Assembly (NCBI GenBank): GCA_034769895.1
Contig: CM068367.1
Coordinates: forward strand, 711,598,196 to 711,662,195
Source: Magicicada septendecula
Taxonomy: Eukaryota > Arthropoda > Insecta > Hemiptera > Cicadidae
Reading direction: 5' to 3'
DNA: 64,000 nt
Positions 23,296 to 34,577 of this stretch are shown in pieces. Both the position numbers and the translations under genes were made by a program. The notes under the pieces were generated by a model. That model was not told the origin of the DNA and made no database searches. It saw only the letters and a list, made by a program, of their open reading frames with translations. Within the stretch, counting starts at the first letter, position 1. Each line of letters opens with the position of its first letter.

Positions 23296-24721
23296 ATACG
23301 CCGAAAAGACTGTTTTGGACGGCGCTCTGTTGAAAAGTATTTTATACGCATCAACATCGGCTAATCCAAGGAACGATTCCGGAACAAAGAGTGTTCTATC
23401 AGCGACTCTAATCCATAAAATTTTCAAAGTATGGATAAACAGACCGCAGAAAGTAACCAAAGAACTGTGTATTACTTTGGACAACCTCATGTACACAATG
23501 TGCCGTAGCTTTGCCGCGCACATTGTCATGAACGGTCTCCATGCTTACGTGGTTGACGTGGATCAGATGAGCGGCTTTCTATCAAAACACATGGTCGCCA
23601 CTAACGTTTTGGAATCGATACCAATAATCGGTTCGGAAGCTGTTATTAGAACACTCCGACGCCTTATAGTCGGCACTGTACACACAATGCTTCCCGGCGG
23701 CAGCGTCTCTGGCAGTAGGAAACGTAAATGTACCGTCAACATAACATCGGAAGCGATGAAGCTCTTTATGGCGTTTTTAAGGTACATCATTTCATCGGCG
23801 ATATACGGACTTGTTAACAGCTTCGAGCCGACTCGATTCTCGGGCCGAGAATGGGCGGACAAATTTGCTGAGTCCATAAACAGCTACTTGGAGACTTACT
23901 GCACCAGTGTAAGAGACGTCGACTCTTGGACCATAATGAACGAGCCAGACGTTAACAAATACAATGATGACGGACACCTCGTTCTGTCTGCCGCGGAACT
24001 TTATGCGGCGGACTCTGACGACGAGGCCGACGATTTGGAGAGTACTAGTGCCGATGACGCGGACGACGAATCTGGCCTAGACGCTGATTCCAACGACGAA
24101 CTCCAAGAAGAGCTGAACGAGCTGGCAGCCCTCAGTCAACAGTATCCGGACCTGCAGCCAGTAGATACGCAAATCATTGGCATAAAGAGTAAAAAAGTGC
24201 CGAGGAATATAGTCGTAACGAAACAAAAGACGTCCGGAGCCATTGCTAACAGTTCCTCCAACACTAGCCGTAACGGAAGATTCAAACTCACTGAGGCAGA
24301 CAAAGTGAGTCGTACAAAGTGTGTACTTTGTAATCTAATCACCACGATACGACTCATGGAAGTCTCACAAACGGTAGCCGTTGCTTGTTGTCAGCCGTGC
24401 CTCATAGCAGTTAATGAATACGCCGACCAGGAGGCAATGAAACAGATCCTCGTGTCAAGAATCGAGGCACGTCATCGGGCTCCAATAGCGTTTAACAAGG
24501 CTAGATTATTGATTAAAACGTTACTGCCAAAGATATGGCGCGCGGCACGTATAATCGAAGAGACCCTAATTATGGCAAAAGGTTGGCAACTGGAATGGCC
24601 AAACACCATTATACAGCAAAGAAAAGAAAAGCGGACACGGATACTGATCGTCCGAACAAAATTAAAAAAACAACAGATAGGAGTATCGAACTCACTATGG
24701 GAGGCGTTGCAGTGGAATAAT

Positions 24722-24761
24722 CAGCGCCGTAAAGAAGTGGTGTGCAACTCATAAAGGTGAG
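24722..24761 (+). repeat. Short direct repeat, copy 2, at the 3' end of the regulatory-like gene
   Basis: The counterpart of 23258-23295 forms the last codons of the long ORF and its stop, and ends in AAAGGTGAGC, which also matches a splice-donor consensus. Confidence 0.75.
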
Positions 24762-27376
24762 CATCATCGCTTGAGACGATTGACCTGGTCGTTATGTGCC
24801 ACTTGAAACCTCGTCGCTCCCTTCTTCTCACATATGTCGAACTATATGGTTCATATCGGCGACTTCTTGAGCTCGTGTTTCTGGTGTCAACCTTCAGACT
24901 TTCATTGTCTGGTAACTCTCTGACAGTTGATATATACTGATATAAAACAGCAAATGGTTCGCAATAAATGTTACTGTTATAAATGTCTTATTGTACAATG
25001 TCTTTGTAGTTATATGTGTGTATAGTTTATGTATTGTACTTTCGTATATTGAACGTGTCGGTTGTAAATCTCGTTTAAGCATGTTTTAGTTACTGTACGA
25101 TGTCACTGTTATAATTATGTCTATTAGTTTTGTAGTTAGTATGTTTTGGTTACTGCAGAATAAATGTCACTGTTTATAAGTATGTATAGTCTGTTTTGGT
25201 TACTGTGTTTCAGTTACTGCTGCACAATAAATGTCACTGTTTAATTATATGTATGCGTAGTATGTAAGTCTATTGTATAGTTTAGTAAGACGTTTTTAGT
25301 TACTGCAGAATGTCACTGTTATAATTATGTCTATTAGTTTTGTAGTTAGTGTGTTTTGGTTACTGCAGAATAAATGTCACTGTTTATAAGTATGTATAGT
25401 CTGTTTATATGCATAGTATGCGTCTATTGTATAGTTTAGTAAGAAGTTTTTAGTTACTGCAGAATGTCACTGTTATAATTATGTCTATTAGTTTTGTAGT
25501 TAGTGTGTTTTGGTTACTGCAGAATAAATGTCACTGTTTATAAGTATGTATAGTCTGTTTGTATGCATAGTGTATGTGTCTATTGTATAGTTTAGTAAGT
25601 TTTTAGTTACTACTGTTATAATTATGTCTATTAGTTTTATAGTTAGTATGTTTTTGTTACTGCAGAATAAATGTCACTGTTTATAAGTACGTATAGTCTG
25701 TTTCGGTTACTGATGCACAATAAATGTATGTATAGTATGTTTCAATTACTGCAATGAAAGTTACTGTTATATTATTCATAATAAATGGTACTGTTATATT
25801 ATTGAAAACTGTTGTCTTTACATCACTACTACCACTCTCAGCTGTTGCTTCCTTTCTCGACAAGTTTAGTTGTCACAAATGGTAATGTGTCTAAATGCAA
25901 AATGGTAGGCCAAAAAAATGAGGAATAATGCATAGTGTATTGGATATTATATTGCCGTCTGTTGCTTCCACACGTTCTTGACAGATGTACCAGTGCAGTG
26001 AGTGCTGCTTCAACACGTTCTCGAATGACATATGACCTGTGTGTCAAATCATCACCCTCTTTGTGTGTAAATTGTCAAAATACCATTATCCGCTAACAGT
26101 AAGGTTTTAAACAGTAGAAAAGGTGAGACATTTGATTTAGTAAAGACGAGACATTGGGTTGATTTAACATTAGTTTATTGAAACACATTTACAACAAAAT
26201 AAGCCCAGCAGAAAACAAAGATAAGTAGTAGCAGCCGTTAGATGCGGTTCACTTTACATACAAAACAAACCCGTATTATTTACAGTGTATTGTTTACAGT
26301 CTAGAACATCTCTAAGTTTACAGTCAAGTAAATATAAGTTTGCAGTCCTGAGCGTAGACGTTACATATTGCACAAAACTAACTCGTATTGTCTTACAGTC
26401 TAGAACATCTCTATTTACAGTCAAAAAGTAAATATAAGTTTGCAGTCCTGAGCATAGAAATTACATATATAAACTATTAACATAAATCGTACAAGAAAAT
26501 ATAATACACAGCAGCCATGTATAGTTAACAATCCAGAACATAGACGTTCCGTATATAAATTACAATGAGGTAAGGATCTCTGATAATTAGCAGATGCTAC
26601 AACCTACGATTCAATATTGGAAAAACAATGCTTTAAACATAAATCTTACAAGAAAAAAATAACTAGCAGATACAAATCGCCTGACATTGCTAGCAGCCAA
26701 CAGCCAACACAAGGGCTCACTATGCGTACAAATATACGTTGAATCGAGTACGATTCGATACTGAAAACACAATACTTTAAACATATAACGCACACAGCAA
26801 CCATGTATAGTTAATAATGACAGGAGAACTAATAACTAGCAGATGCAAATCGCCTTCACTTTGTCAGCTAGGCTAGCTAACCGACAGTGCTAGCAACCGA
26901 CACTAGTACAAGGCGCTCACTATGTGTACAAATATACGTTGAATCGAGTACGATTCGATACTGAAACACAAAGGTAAATCTTACAAGAAAAAATACAACA
27001 AACTTGTATAGTTAACAGTCCAGAACTAATTCGAGCCATCGAAGCAGCCAGCCTCGGATGCTCGTATTAAGAAGTAAGTAACAGTCCAGAACATCTTACA
27101 AAGAGAGTAGATGCTACAACCTACGATTCGATATTGGAAACACAAAGCTTTAAACATATCAAAAATATAATACACAATAACCCTGTATAGTTATACACAT
27201 TAATCCTGTAACAAAATATGTACAAAATATTCCACACTAAAAGAGTACTATGTTATGTGATGTACAGTACCGTAAAAGAGTATTATGTTATGTGATGTAC
27301 AGTACCGACAGTGCCCTACAGTAAAAGCGTATAGAGTATGCGGTTATGTGATGTACAGTAGTAGAATACCACGGTG
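24762..27376. repeat. AT-rich non-coding region made of several direct-repeat families
   Basis: No supported ORF. From 25080 to 25760 a phrase built from GGTTACTGCAGAATAAATGTC and TATTAGTTTTGTAGTTAG recurs at least five times. Around 26280-26470 an ~80-base unit (CAGTCTAGAACATCTCT, AAATATAAGTTTGCAGTCC) occurs twice. From 26650 to 26970 a ~165-base unit with AATATACGTTGAATCGAGTA occurs twice; the second copy carries GTCAGCTAGGCTAGCTAACC. From 27230 to 27360 GTTATGTGATGTACAGTA occurs three times. The many AATAAA sites may serve as 3' ends for the converging genes. Confidence 0.8.
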
Positions 27377-27733
27377 TTATTTTTCTTGAGAGGCTACAGA
27401 CGCTACATCGTCTGTATCATACGTTAGAGTATAATATTTAGAATTAGGCTTTGTCAAACGAATGATTTTGTAGTCGCTGATGAAATCTTCGACATCGTAC
27501 AAGGTATCGTCGTCGGCTACGCTAGGCTCCGATGGAGATGTCGACTGCTGCGGCAAACGGCTCTGTCTGCCAACCGGTATACACTCGGCAGATACAGTCA
27601 TGTCGTTCTGTAGTCGAGCCTTGTTGCTAGTACCTCTTCCTCCGAGGGTGAGTACGAGGATGGCCATAACAGCGAGCGATGCTATCACAATCATTACCAT
27701 GTATATGTAGCGTTTGGTCATTTCGTAAGGCAT
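27377..27733 (-). CDS. Small single-pass membrane protein, unassigned
   Basis: 118 codons. A short charged N-terminus (MPYEMTKR) is followed by a ~24-residue hydrophobic segment (residues ~9-33), then a hydrophilic tail rich in Ser, Asp and Thr. This is the layout of a small type III or signal-anchored virion or envelope protein. It is the last of three minus-strand ORFs in the first virus-like block and is separated from the next by ~330 bases. No family recognised. It is intact as far as can be seen. Confidence 0.6.
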   Translation of the reverse strand: MPYEMTKRYIYMVMIVIASLAVMAILVLTLGGRGTSNKARLQNDMTVSAECIPVGRQSRLPQQSTSPSEPSVADDDTLYDVEDFISDYKIIRLTKPNSKYYTLTYDTDDVASVASQEK

Positions 27734-28062
27734 CGTACAAAGAAATAGATTTAATACTGACTGAGGTATCTATAGTGAGCAATGCTGGTAGTAGTTTTAA
27801 ATACTATTCTAAAATAGGAACTATATAGGAGGTTATAAAAAGAACACGTAAATTGTATATTACCTGAGTATCAGTCACAGCGAGCGTTAACACAACGCTC
27901 GTGTACAGACGACTATCGCCTACTATTTGATTGTAAAAACAGTTGCTACAGTCTAGTTAAAGTCAGATCAATCGGGGTACGGCAAAATGCTATTTCACGG
28001 ATGCCTAAAGGCATATGTATCGCGGTTTAGAAGCTTGACAATTTTAGAAAACCCAATCGACG

Positions 28063-28476
28063 CTAGTCATCGATATAAGACTCTATACCAGAATCGTCCA
28101 AATTGTAATCCTCGTCGTCTTCGTCTATACGGTTCAATATTGCTTGTTGTGTAGCTCTCATTTCTGCGCTGGTCACGCCGTAAATGCATCCATGATCCCG
28201 TGTCTCGTCGTCAGTGTCTAAAGCGGCAGCTGCATTCGTAGCGGCAGAACAGTTCTGAGGCTGTGGCGCGTTGCCGTCCGAGCTGGAAGTCGAACATGAC
28301 GGTTGCTGGCCGTCAGCCTCAGGCTGCTCGGTCGTACGGCTGTTATTTGAGGCCGTCGACCACGAGAGTCGCTGCGATTCTATTGTGCTCATATTGACAC
28401 CACTACTATTGGTGTTGATTGAATCCGTTTCACTACTATTGCTGCCGGTTGAATCCAGTTCTTGCGGTCGCTCCAT
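28063..28476 (-). CDS. Acidic serine/asparagine-rich protein, unassigned
   Basis: 137 codons. The first ~70 residues are Ser/Asn/Thr-rich and low complexity. An alanine run follows (ATNAAAALDTDDE), then a more ordered part, and an acidic tail with RIDEDDEDYNLDD. No membrane segment or signal peptide. It resembles disordered viral regulatory or tegument-like proteins in composition only. GC content and codon use match the other virus-like ORFs. Confidence 0.55.
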   Translation of the reverse strand: MERPQELDSTGSNSSETDSINTNSSGVNMSTIESQRLSWSTASNNSRTTEQPEADGQQPSCSTSSSDGNAPQPQNCSAATNAAAALDTDDETRDHGCIYGVTSAEMRATQQAILNRIDEDDEDYNLDDSGIESYIDD

Positions 28477-28622
28477 CTAAACAATGTAGCGGCTCTAACC
28501 ATATCGGACCTTATACAACATAAGTTACTGTCGTACAAAAAGATTAGTAGTAGTAGTAGTAATAGTGGCACACACAATTGTAGGAACTATGCTGCTGCGT
28601 CCATCTCTGTAATCGTACATCA

Positions 28623-28964
28623 CTATATCATTCGACCCCGTTTAACAATAGGTTCTGTCGTAACCGAGTCCTTTTCTGTATCTGCTCGGTTACTGTTACG
28701 TTTGATCGGTACTGACTTGTGTTCTTCGAGTCGTTTGTAATATTTATAGGCTCGGATGTTATCTGCGATTTCACTTTTCACCCACTCACAGTAAGCGCGC
28801 TCCACCTGGTCGGATAGTTCGGCCATGTCTTGTGACAGCCGGTAGACTTCCAATTCGTTAGCGTTTCGTGGCTGCGTATGCCGGAATTGGTCAAATTCGT
28901 TCATGCTGCTCATTATACCGGCTTTGATTCTGTAAACGTCGTTGGTATCTTTAAACAAATCCAT
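28623..28964 (-). CDS. Small charged helical protein, unassigned
   Basis: 113 codons. The central region (residues ~35-85) is predicted helical and charged (QDMAELSDQVERAY, then IRAYKYYKRLEEHK). A basic patch near the C-terminus (KRNSNRAD; VKRGRMI) could act as a nuclear signal. A TATA-like TATATATGG (reverse strand, about 29035) lies ~70 bases upstream of the ATG. No family recognised. Confidence 0.55.
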   Translation of the reverse strand: MDLFKDTNDVYRIKAGIMSSMNEFDQFRHTQPRNANELEVYRLSQDMAELSDQVERAYCEWVKSEIADNIRAYKYYKRLEEHKSVPIKRNSNRADTEKDSVTTEPIVKRGRMI

Positions 28965-29019
28965 GACAGTTTGACTCTGACGTTGCCGCAGTCGAGGTGC
29001 GAAGAATTAAAAGTCGCGT

Positions 29020-31190
29020 CTAATAACCAGCCGCCATATATAGTATGCTATTAGATTACACTGTACATTTTGCTGTTATGTCACATGCATCCAGGTTTCT
29101 CGTTTTAAGCACGTACCTCACTCGCCGTCTCTCTAGACACGTAGTGTTCGAATAGAAACCACTTTACAGACATCATTCTCCTGACAAAAGGACTCCATAC
29201 AGAGACACATAACTATCGCCAGACGTGTGCTGCAAGCACACACGTCTATTGTCCGTATTATCAACTAGGTTTTGGATATAGGGTTTGTTGCAAGTCACAA
29301 CTACAAGGTTCGCACAATGAACATGCAAGTTTTCAGTTGAATAATTAAATGTTTATTCTATTTGTGTACCTTTATTAAATAAAGTTTATAGTTCGAAAAT
29401 CCCTAAGGATTACTTTAGTGCAGTTGGGAATACTAGTTTTTTAGTGAAGTATTTGAAATCATTGTTTTTAAAATCATAGTTACTGCCAGGCGTCTCGTGT
29501 TAAATTTTGGTAATGGCTCCCTGCTTCAATAATGCTCCACGCTGTCTTGGGATTATTTTTAATTAGTGTCTCTGGTTTGTACTGATCTCGATTCTTGTAA
29601 TGCTTCTATTTAGTGATTTTCAGTATTACTTCTATTCTGAAATTTTTACGTCGATTCACTATTATTTTAAGATTTTTAGGCTGGCATCATTAGCTTCAGT
29701 TAACTGCTTCTTGTGAAAGTCGTTACTAGAATCCTCCGCTTTTTCAATATTAATTGTCTTGACCACGTTTTCTGTCTTCTCATTGGTTGGTTTTGTATAA
29801 AAAGGTCAACCGGCCGCCATTTCTTCGAATAAAATCTTCATCCAATCTTTTTTTACAATTCCTCTAAAAAGTACTCCTTTGTTAATCAGTTTTTAATTTA
29901 TAATTTGTTGGTCCAGTATGGTGCTTTGATTAATTATAAACGTTTTGGTACTTCATTTTATATGTTTTGGTTTTAGAACAGGAGTGTTTACACCTTTACA
30001 AAGTTGTGGTTTTTGATTAGACATAAGCTGTTTTAATCTTTGGAACTACTATATTTTGTTATAATTATGTGGCTGAATTGGTGTTACAGTAGGTTTTGTG
30101 TGATTATTGTGTTAATACATTATTTCTGTTTAATTTGTTACATTATTGACTATTTTTACATTTTGTTAATTTGATTTAGGCCTAAAGCCACTCTCTGGTT
30201 TACAGTTATTATTTAATTTATATTGGCTCAGAATCCAATTACCCTTTACAATCTTTTATAATAACAAATACAATAATCGCTTTATATTACTCTAACATTA
30301 ACATTTTATCAACTAATATAAAGAATTCTTAAGATTAACATTTTGACATTTAAAATTAACAAAAGCTATGTGTGTGGTCGTCACCAAGTGCTTTAATTTG
30401 TTAAGAAATAGTTCCTAAAACATTCCTTTACATTTTATCTATGAACCATTTACTATGGCTATACAGCCATAGTAAATGGTTCATAGATAAAATGTAAAGG
30501 AATATTATAATGTAGTATAATTATTGGTCTTTTAACCAGTACTAACAAAATCATAAAAATATAAATTGAATTGTTTATAATTTTACTTTTAAACCTTCCC
30601 CTGTGGTTCTAAACAACAAACTAAACTATAGCCCACAGGTTCACACCCTCATACAACATAGTTCCTTTCATTAAAATTGATTTTATACTACTAATCACTT
30701 ACAATTAAAAAATATTGTTTTACCCTTTTACGGGGTACAATTTGAATGACAAGACACTGTCTATTATCAGTTTGACCTTTGTGATCCCTTATTGTTTTTT
30801 TACTTGACATACATTAAAATTTAACCAAATACTTACAGTGAATCTGCTGGAGTTCAACACTGACACTATTACACTTCACTGATTAATTTATTTTCACAAC
30901 TTGGGTATTTTACTCTTTTCACTCACGATCACTGTCACTGTGAGATGATTACAATATATATTTTTATTTTACTTTTACAAAAATTGTGTTGTACTTTTAT
31001 GCATTTAAACTACTGGCTTTGTTTACATGAAAAATGAGTTTTTTTAATAATTAGTTTCATTGTTTGCTGATGGAATCAATGTTTATATTTTAATACATTA
31101 TTGAATGGGAAGGGGCTTAATTCCGTCGCATTACATAATTACCTCCCTGCCAAGACAAGGTTATTTTTCAAAACCGTGGTTTAGGGAAAA
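29020..31190. other. AT-rich host-like DNA between virus-like blocks, no gene seen
   Basis: Coding density falls to zero and AT content rises sharply. Contains a small hairpin near 29222-29248 (AGACGTGTG...CACACGTCT) and the perfect 39-bp palindrome at 30422. Part of it may be the 3' LTR of the Ty3 element, because a purine-rich stretch followed by TGTAATGCGACGG on the minus strand (about 31120-31150) looks like a polypurine tract and LTR start. Confidence 0.5.
30422..30503. repeat. Perfect 39-bp inverted repeat with 4-base loop
   Basis: Left arm 30422-30460 and right arm 30465-30503 are exact reverse complements, separated by ATAC. No mismatch in 39 pairs. Confidence 0.98.
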
Positions 31191-31246
31191 TAAGCTGTTT
31201 AAAATTCTTTTTTTTTCATTCATAATATCTCTTTAATTCAGACAGA

Positions 31247-32137
31247 TTATATGTCCCTTTTACTCGTTTTGTGTTTGGGTCTACTATCACGTAGGTATTG
31301 TCTTGGTTGTTTCTGTCCGTTTACAATGTTCTTGCCACGTTGTTGATCTGCGTCCAGGCACAACCGTACCGCCCCATCTTTCTTCTGCACTGCGACAATT
31401 GGACTGGTGAACGGTGAAGCACTACTTTCGATTATGTCTTGGTCAATCATCCGTGGTATTTCCTTCCTTACTGCCGGTTTTAAGGATTGGGCAATGGGGC
31501 ATGACTTCTTGTTAAAATTTATGGGATGGTTGAAAGTTAGTTCACAGACAAAATTTTTAGCTTTACCGGGCAAATTTGAGAAAGTTCTTCTGTACTTATT
31601 AAATATCTCCACCAGTTGGTCTTTTTGTTTTACTTCAATTTTCTCGGTATTGGCAACCTGGAAAGCATATATTTCTTGTATTTTTTCATTCCATAGTTCT
31701 TCTTCTGGATACTCTGATTCTATGTTTAAAGCATTTTTATTCTCCCTACCATCATACACTAAGGTAAACGTTTGCCGATCGTGAGTGGCGCTATTCTGGC
31801 CTACAATCTCACTCGACCATTGACCTTTTTTATGGTACAGCGTTACTATACCACTGCCCATATTAATAACAGCTGCATATCGTCGTAGCGTGTCGCAGCC
31901 AATCATGGCTTTGAAAGGTAGCCCATGGGCCACTAGGAACTCCATTTGAATTGTCCCATCCTTTCCAGACGCATCCAGTTGTATTTGTTTTCTAATAGAT
32001 TTGTTAGCTTTTCCAGTAGCTCCCATTATTATCATGTTACTCACTGGTAGAGTTGGGGTGTTGTCATTACTTTCGTCTTTTATTCTATTGAATTCTGTTT
32101 GATCAACCAGTGAAATATTCGCCCCGGTATCAACCAT
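31247..32137 (-). pseudogene. Ty3 pol remnant: aspartic protease plus start of RT
   Basis: Begins with the retroviral-type protease active site VDTGANIS and a second protease hairpin around FKAMIGCDTL. A linker leads into the RT fingers: KPAVRKEIPRMIDQDIIE, SPFTSPIVAVQKKDG, then RLCLD. After RLCLD the sequence leaves the RT consensus and continues, in another frame, into the C-terminal tail of pol. The YxDD box, RNase H and integrase catalytic residues are therefore absent. No full-length pol product is possible. Confidence 0.88.
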
Positions 32138-32322
32138 TACCCCTTGTAGTCGAGCAGTAATGTATATAATCTAGTTATTTTTAATTTTAGAGGATGACAT
32201 TTCTTCCATTAAGTCTTCACGAATATTTTTTAAATAGTTTATTCTTGTTAGTTAGTTTCTATTTGTAGTGCACCCGTCCAATTCCCGCAGTGATGGGTCG
32301 GTTTCTGTTCTCACTGCCGCAT

Positions 32323-33884
32323 CTAGTTTTCCGCCCTTTCTTGAGGTTGGTCCCCTTGGACGGCCTCCTCTTGATTTCTGGGGCGTCTGTCTTCTACACT
32401 TCTATTCCTTGGCTGGTCTCTTCTGTCTTCATCCCGGTATCTTCTATTATGGTCAAAGTTCCTTCTATCCTCCCTGAACCTATTGTTATTGTGGTTGCCA
32501 TTGCGGTTGTAATTATTATTATTATTGTTATAATTACTGCGGTTACCATTATTATAATTACGGTTTTGATTGTAATTGTTATTGTAATTATTACTCCGCT
32601 GGTTATGGTCATTCCCACTATCAGGGCTTGGTCTTGGGCGCTGGTCACGATTGTTTTCTTCTCTATTCGAAAACATCCTATCATGCTGCCTTCTTGACCT
32701 TCTATAGTAGTCTTGCTGCTCATAATCTCCCAACAAGGCATCCATTGCAGTTATGGTTTTAATTTGACCACCAAGTCTGGCCTGTATTATGCCTTCATCA
32801 AAATGATAGGCCATTTTGTTCACTAGACACTCCTCTGATATATGTGGTTCTAATCTTCTCGCTATACACACTTTCCCTAGGAAGTAGGCGGTTGGTGTCT
32901 GGCCTAGGTTTGCATTATATCTTCCATTACTCAAATTGTCTCTGACAATGTTTTGAATCGATTCGGACCAGTATTTGGCCCGAAACGCTTGCTTAAAATC
33001 CTCGTAAGTGTTCACCTCGTTCCTTACTGCGGACCACCATTGTCGGTTATACCTCTGAAGCCTTCGTCCAATATGGTCTTAATCACACTCCATCTATTTT
33101 CTTTTGTTTGCTTCAACTTCTCGTCCACTCGTTCCAGAAACTCGATGGGATTCCTACGATAGTCTCGGAAGTTAACATTCTCCCTATTCTCTAGTGTGGT
33201 GTAGTGGGTACTGCAAACCGGTCTGACCTGGGTCCTGTCCATCTCTTCCTGCATGCTCTGTTGGACGTAGTGTATCATTTCTATTTTTTCTTGGTTATTG
33301 GTTACACTATGTTTTATTCGATCCATTTCGTCATCTATCTTCATCACACTACTAGTCATATTGGTTTCTATTTCCTCCAACTTGTCTTTTGTTTCTTGTT
33401 GTATTGCCATAACTCTGACTTGGTTATTCGTTTCTCCCTGTTCTATTTTGGCATCTATTTCTGTTCTCAAGTGTGTAATGATTTCTTCTGTTTTCTCTTT
33501 AAGTTCGTCCACTGTTTGGTTCAATGTCTTGGTGACATCTTCCATCTTTCCACCAAGTGCTTCCTGGAATTTTTTATTAGAGTTTTCAATTTCTTCGTTT
33601 ATCCGTTTTAAATTTGCTTGAGTTTGTTTGTTATTCTCTTCCATGGCCTTCATTTTCTCTAGCATCTGTCTATTATTTTCATTCGTCAGTTTGTTATCTT
33701 CCTTCATGCTATCTAATTTCTCGTTTATTTTCTCCTCATTTCGGTCAAACCTTTCATTTATTTGGTTCATCAATCGTCCCATAATTTTCTCCCAATCTGG
33801 TTCTTCTCTGGCCTTCTCTTGGTCCCCCATCTGTTTTTCTGCTCTGGTTTCCGTAACCGCCTCTGCTCCTTCTTCATCACCCAT
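32323..33884 (-). pseudogene. Ty3 gag polyprotein, frameshifted
   Basis: The N-terminal ORF (33884-33024) is a long coiled coil, rich in Glu/Lys/Asn with heptad spacing over ~200 residues, and ends near the capsid. The frame changes near 33030-33060. The second ORF (33015-32323) continues the capsid with NTYEDFKQAFRAKYW, a usual gag motif, and then an Asn/Arg-rich basic tail of over 100 residues (YNNN and RNR repeats) in place of a zinc knuckle. It should assemble the particle and bind RNA if read through. A further upstream ORF (34150-33770) may be leader or gag in another frame. Confidence 0.85.
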
Positions 33885-34219
33885 TTGTTATTCCATTTCG
33901 GTTTCCGCTGCTGCCTCGGTTTCTCGGTCTTGTGCCAACTTTTTTGTAAGCCCTCTCGTATGCATCTCTGCGCTTCGAATAATTGCCTGACTAAAATTGG
34001 GTCAATTCTATTATTTTTTGTTAATTTAAAATTGGTAATTTTACCCAATTTCGGCCACACTGGTTGGGCGTCACTTTGAAACAGAACGATAAAGTTTTCA
34101 ATGAACTGTTTCGGCTTTACTGATGTTGACTGTGTATTTGTATGTAACACAGACTTAAATTTATTCGTATGGGTTTAATGCCCACGTTGGTTGCGGCACT
34201 TTGAAACAGAACGCCTATT

Positions 34220-34560
34220 ACGTGTATTTAAAAAAATAGTCTTATTTTGGTGTAATTGTGTTCGAGAGAGAGCGTGAGCGTGAGAGTATAGCGCTCTGCA
34301 AACAGAATTCGAATTTTTCCCGCAGTGATGACGTCAGCAACCCACCTTGTTCAGTTGCGAAGTTTGCCGTCTGCTCGTGGTGAACGACTGTTGGTTTTAA
34401 TTTTCTCTGCTCCTGTGAAAAAATGTTCTCCCCACACACAAATCCCTCCAAAATAATAAATTCTGTCTTCCCGTTATCAATTATGAATGCCGCAGCCGTC
34501 TACTGTACTTTGTTCTTTTTTGTACTGCGTTTGTACCGATCAGTTTAGAGCATCTGCGCA
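34220..34560. other. Possible 5' LTR end and junction to second virus-like block
   Basis: No coding region. Contains a purine/pyrimidine-alternating GAGAGAGAGCGTGAGCGTGAGAG stretch (20+ bases, 34264-34287). A phrase (CACTTTGAAACAGAACG) is shared between 34071-34088 and 34197-34213. Confidence 0.45.
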
Positions 34561-34577
34561 CTTATATAGTAGAGAAA

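Larger units (their letters stand above)
18040..24754 (+). pseudogene. Large spliced, acidic/serine-rich regulatory-like viral gene, broken by frameshifts
   Basis: Exon 1 (18040-18067) has nine codons plus one base and ends at a GTAGGT donor. Exon 2 starts at 20987 after a TTTTTTGCAG acceptor, and the split codon keeps the frame. Exon 2 then runs through 20987-21210 (frame 1), 21146-21844 (frame 2), 21852-22406 (frame 3) and 22301-24754 (frame 2). Frame changes fall near 21150-21210, 21830-21850 and 22270-22340, with an in-frame TAA at 23279. Visible parts are a Lys-rich helical segment, a proline-repeat pair (LAVPEPK twice), two Ser runs with acidic tails (22010-22200), a long unrecognised domain (22430-23900), an Asp/Glu tract (24010-24110) and a CVLC...CQPC pair (24321-24401) that could bind zinc. 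The intron, promoter and acidic/zinc layout recall immediate-early transactivators of large DNA viruses. I cannot assign a family. Some frame changes could be further introns. Confidence 0.55.
31208..34200 (-). mobile_element. Ty3/Gypsy LTR retrotransposon with internally deleted pol
   Basis: Reading on the minus strand: a primer-binding-site-like stretch TGCCGCAACCAACGTGGGC (34198-34180), gag (about 33884-32323), aspartic protease and the start of RT (32137-31370). A direct jump to the extreme C-terminus of pol follows (VKGTYNLSELKRYYE, about 31265-31220). The rest of RT, RNase H and most of integrase are missing. The element is non-autonomous and lies between two virus-like blocks. LTR boundaries were not resolved. 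Confidence 0.88.
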
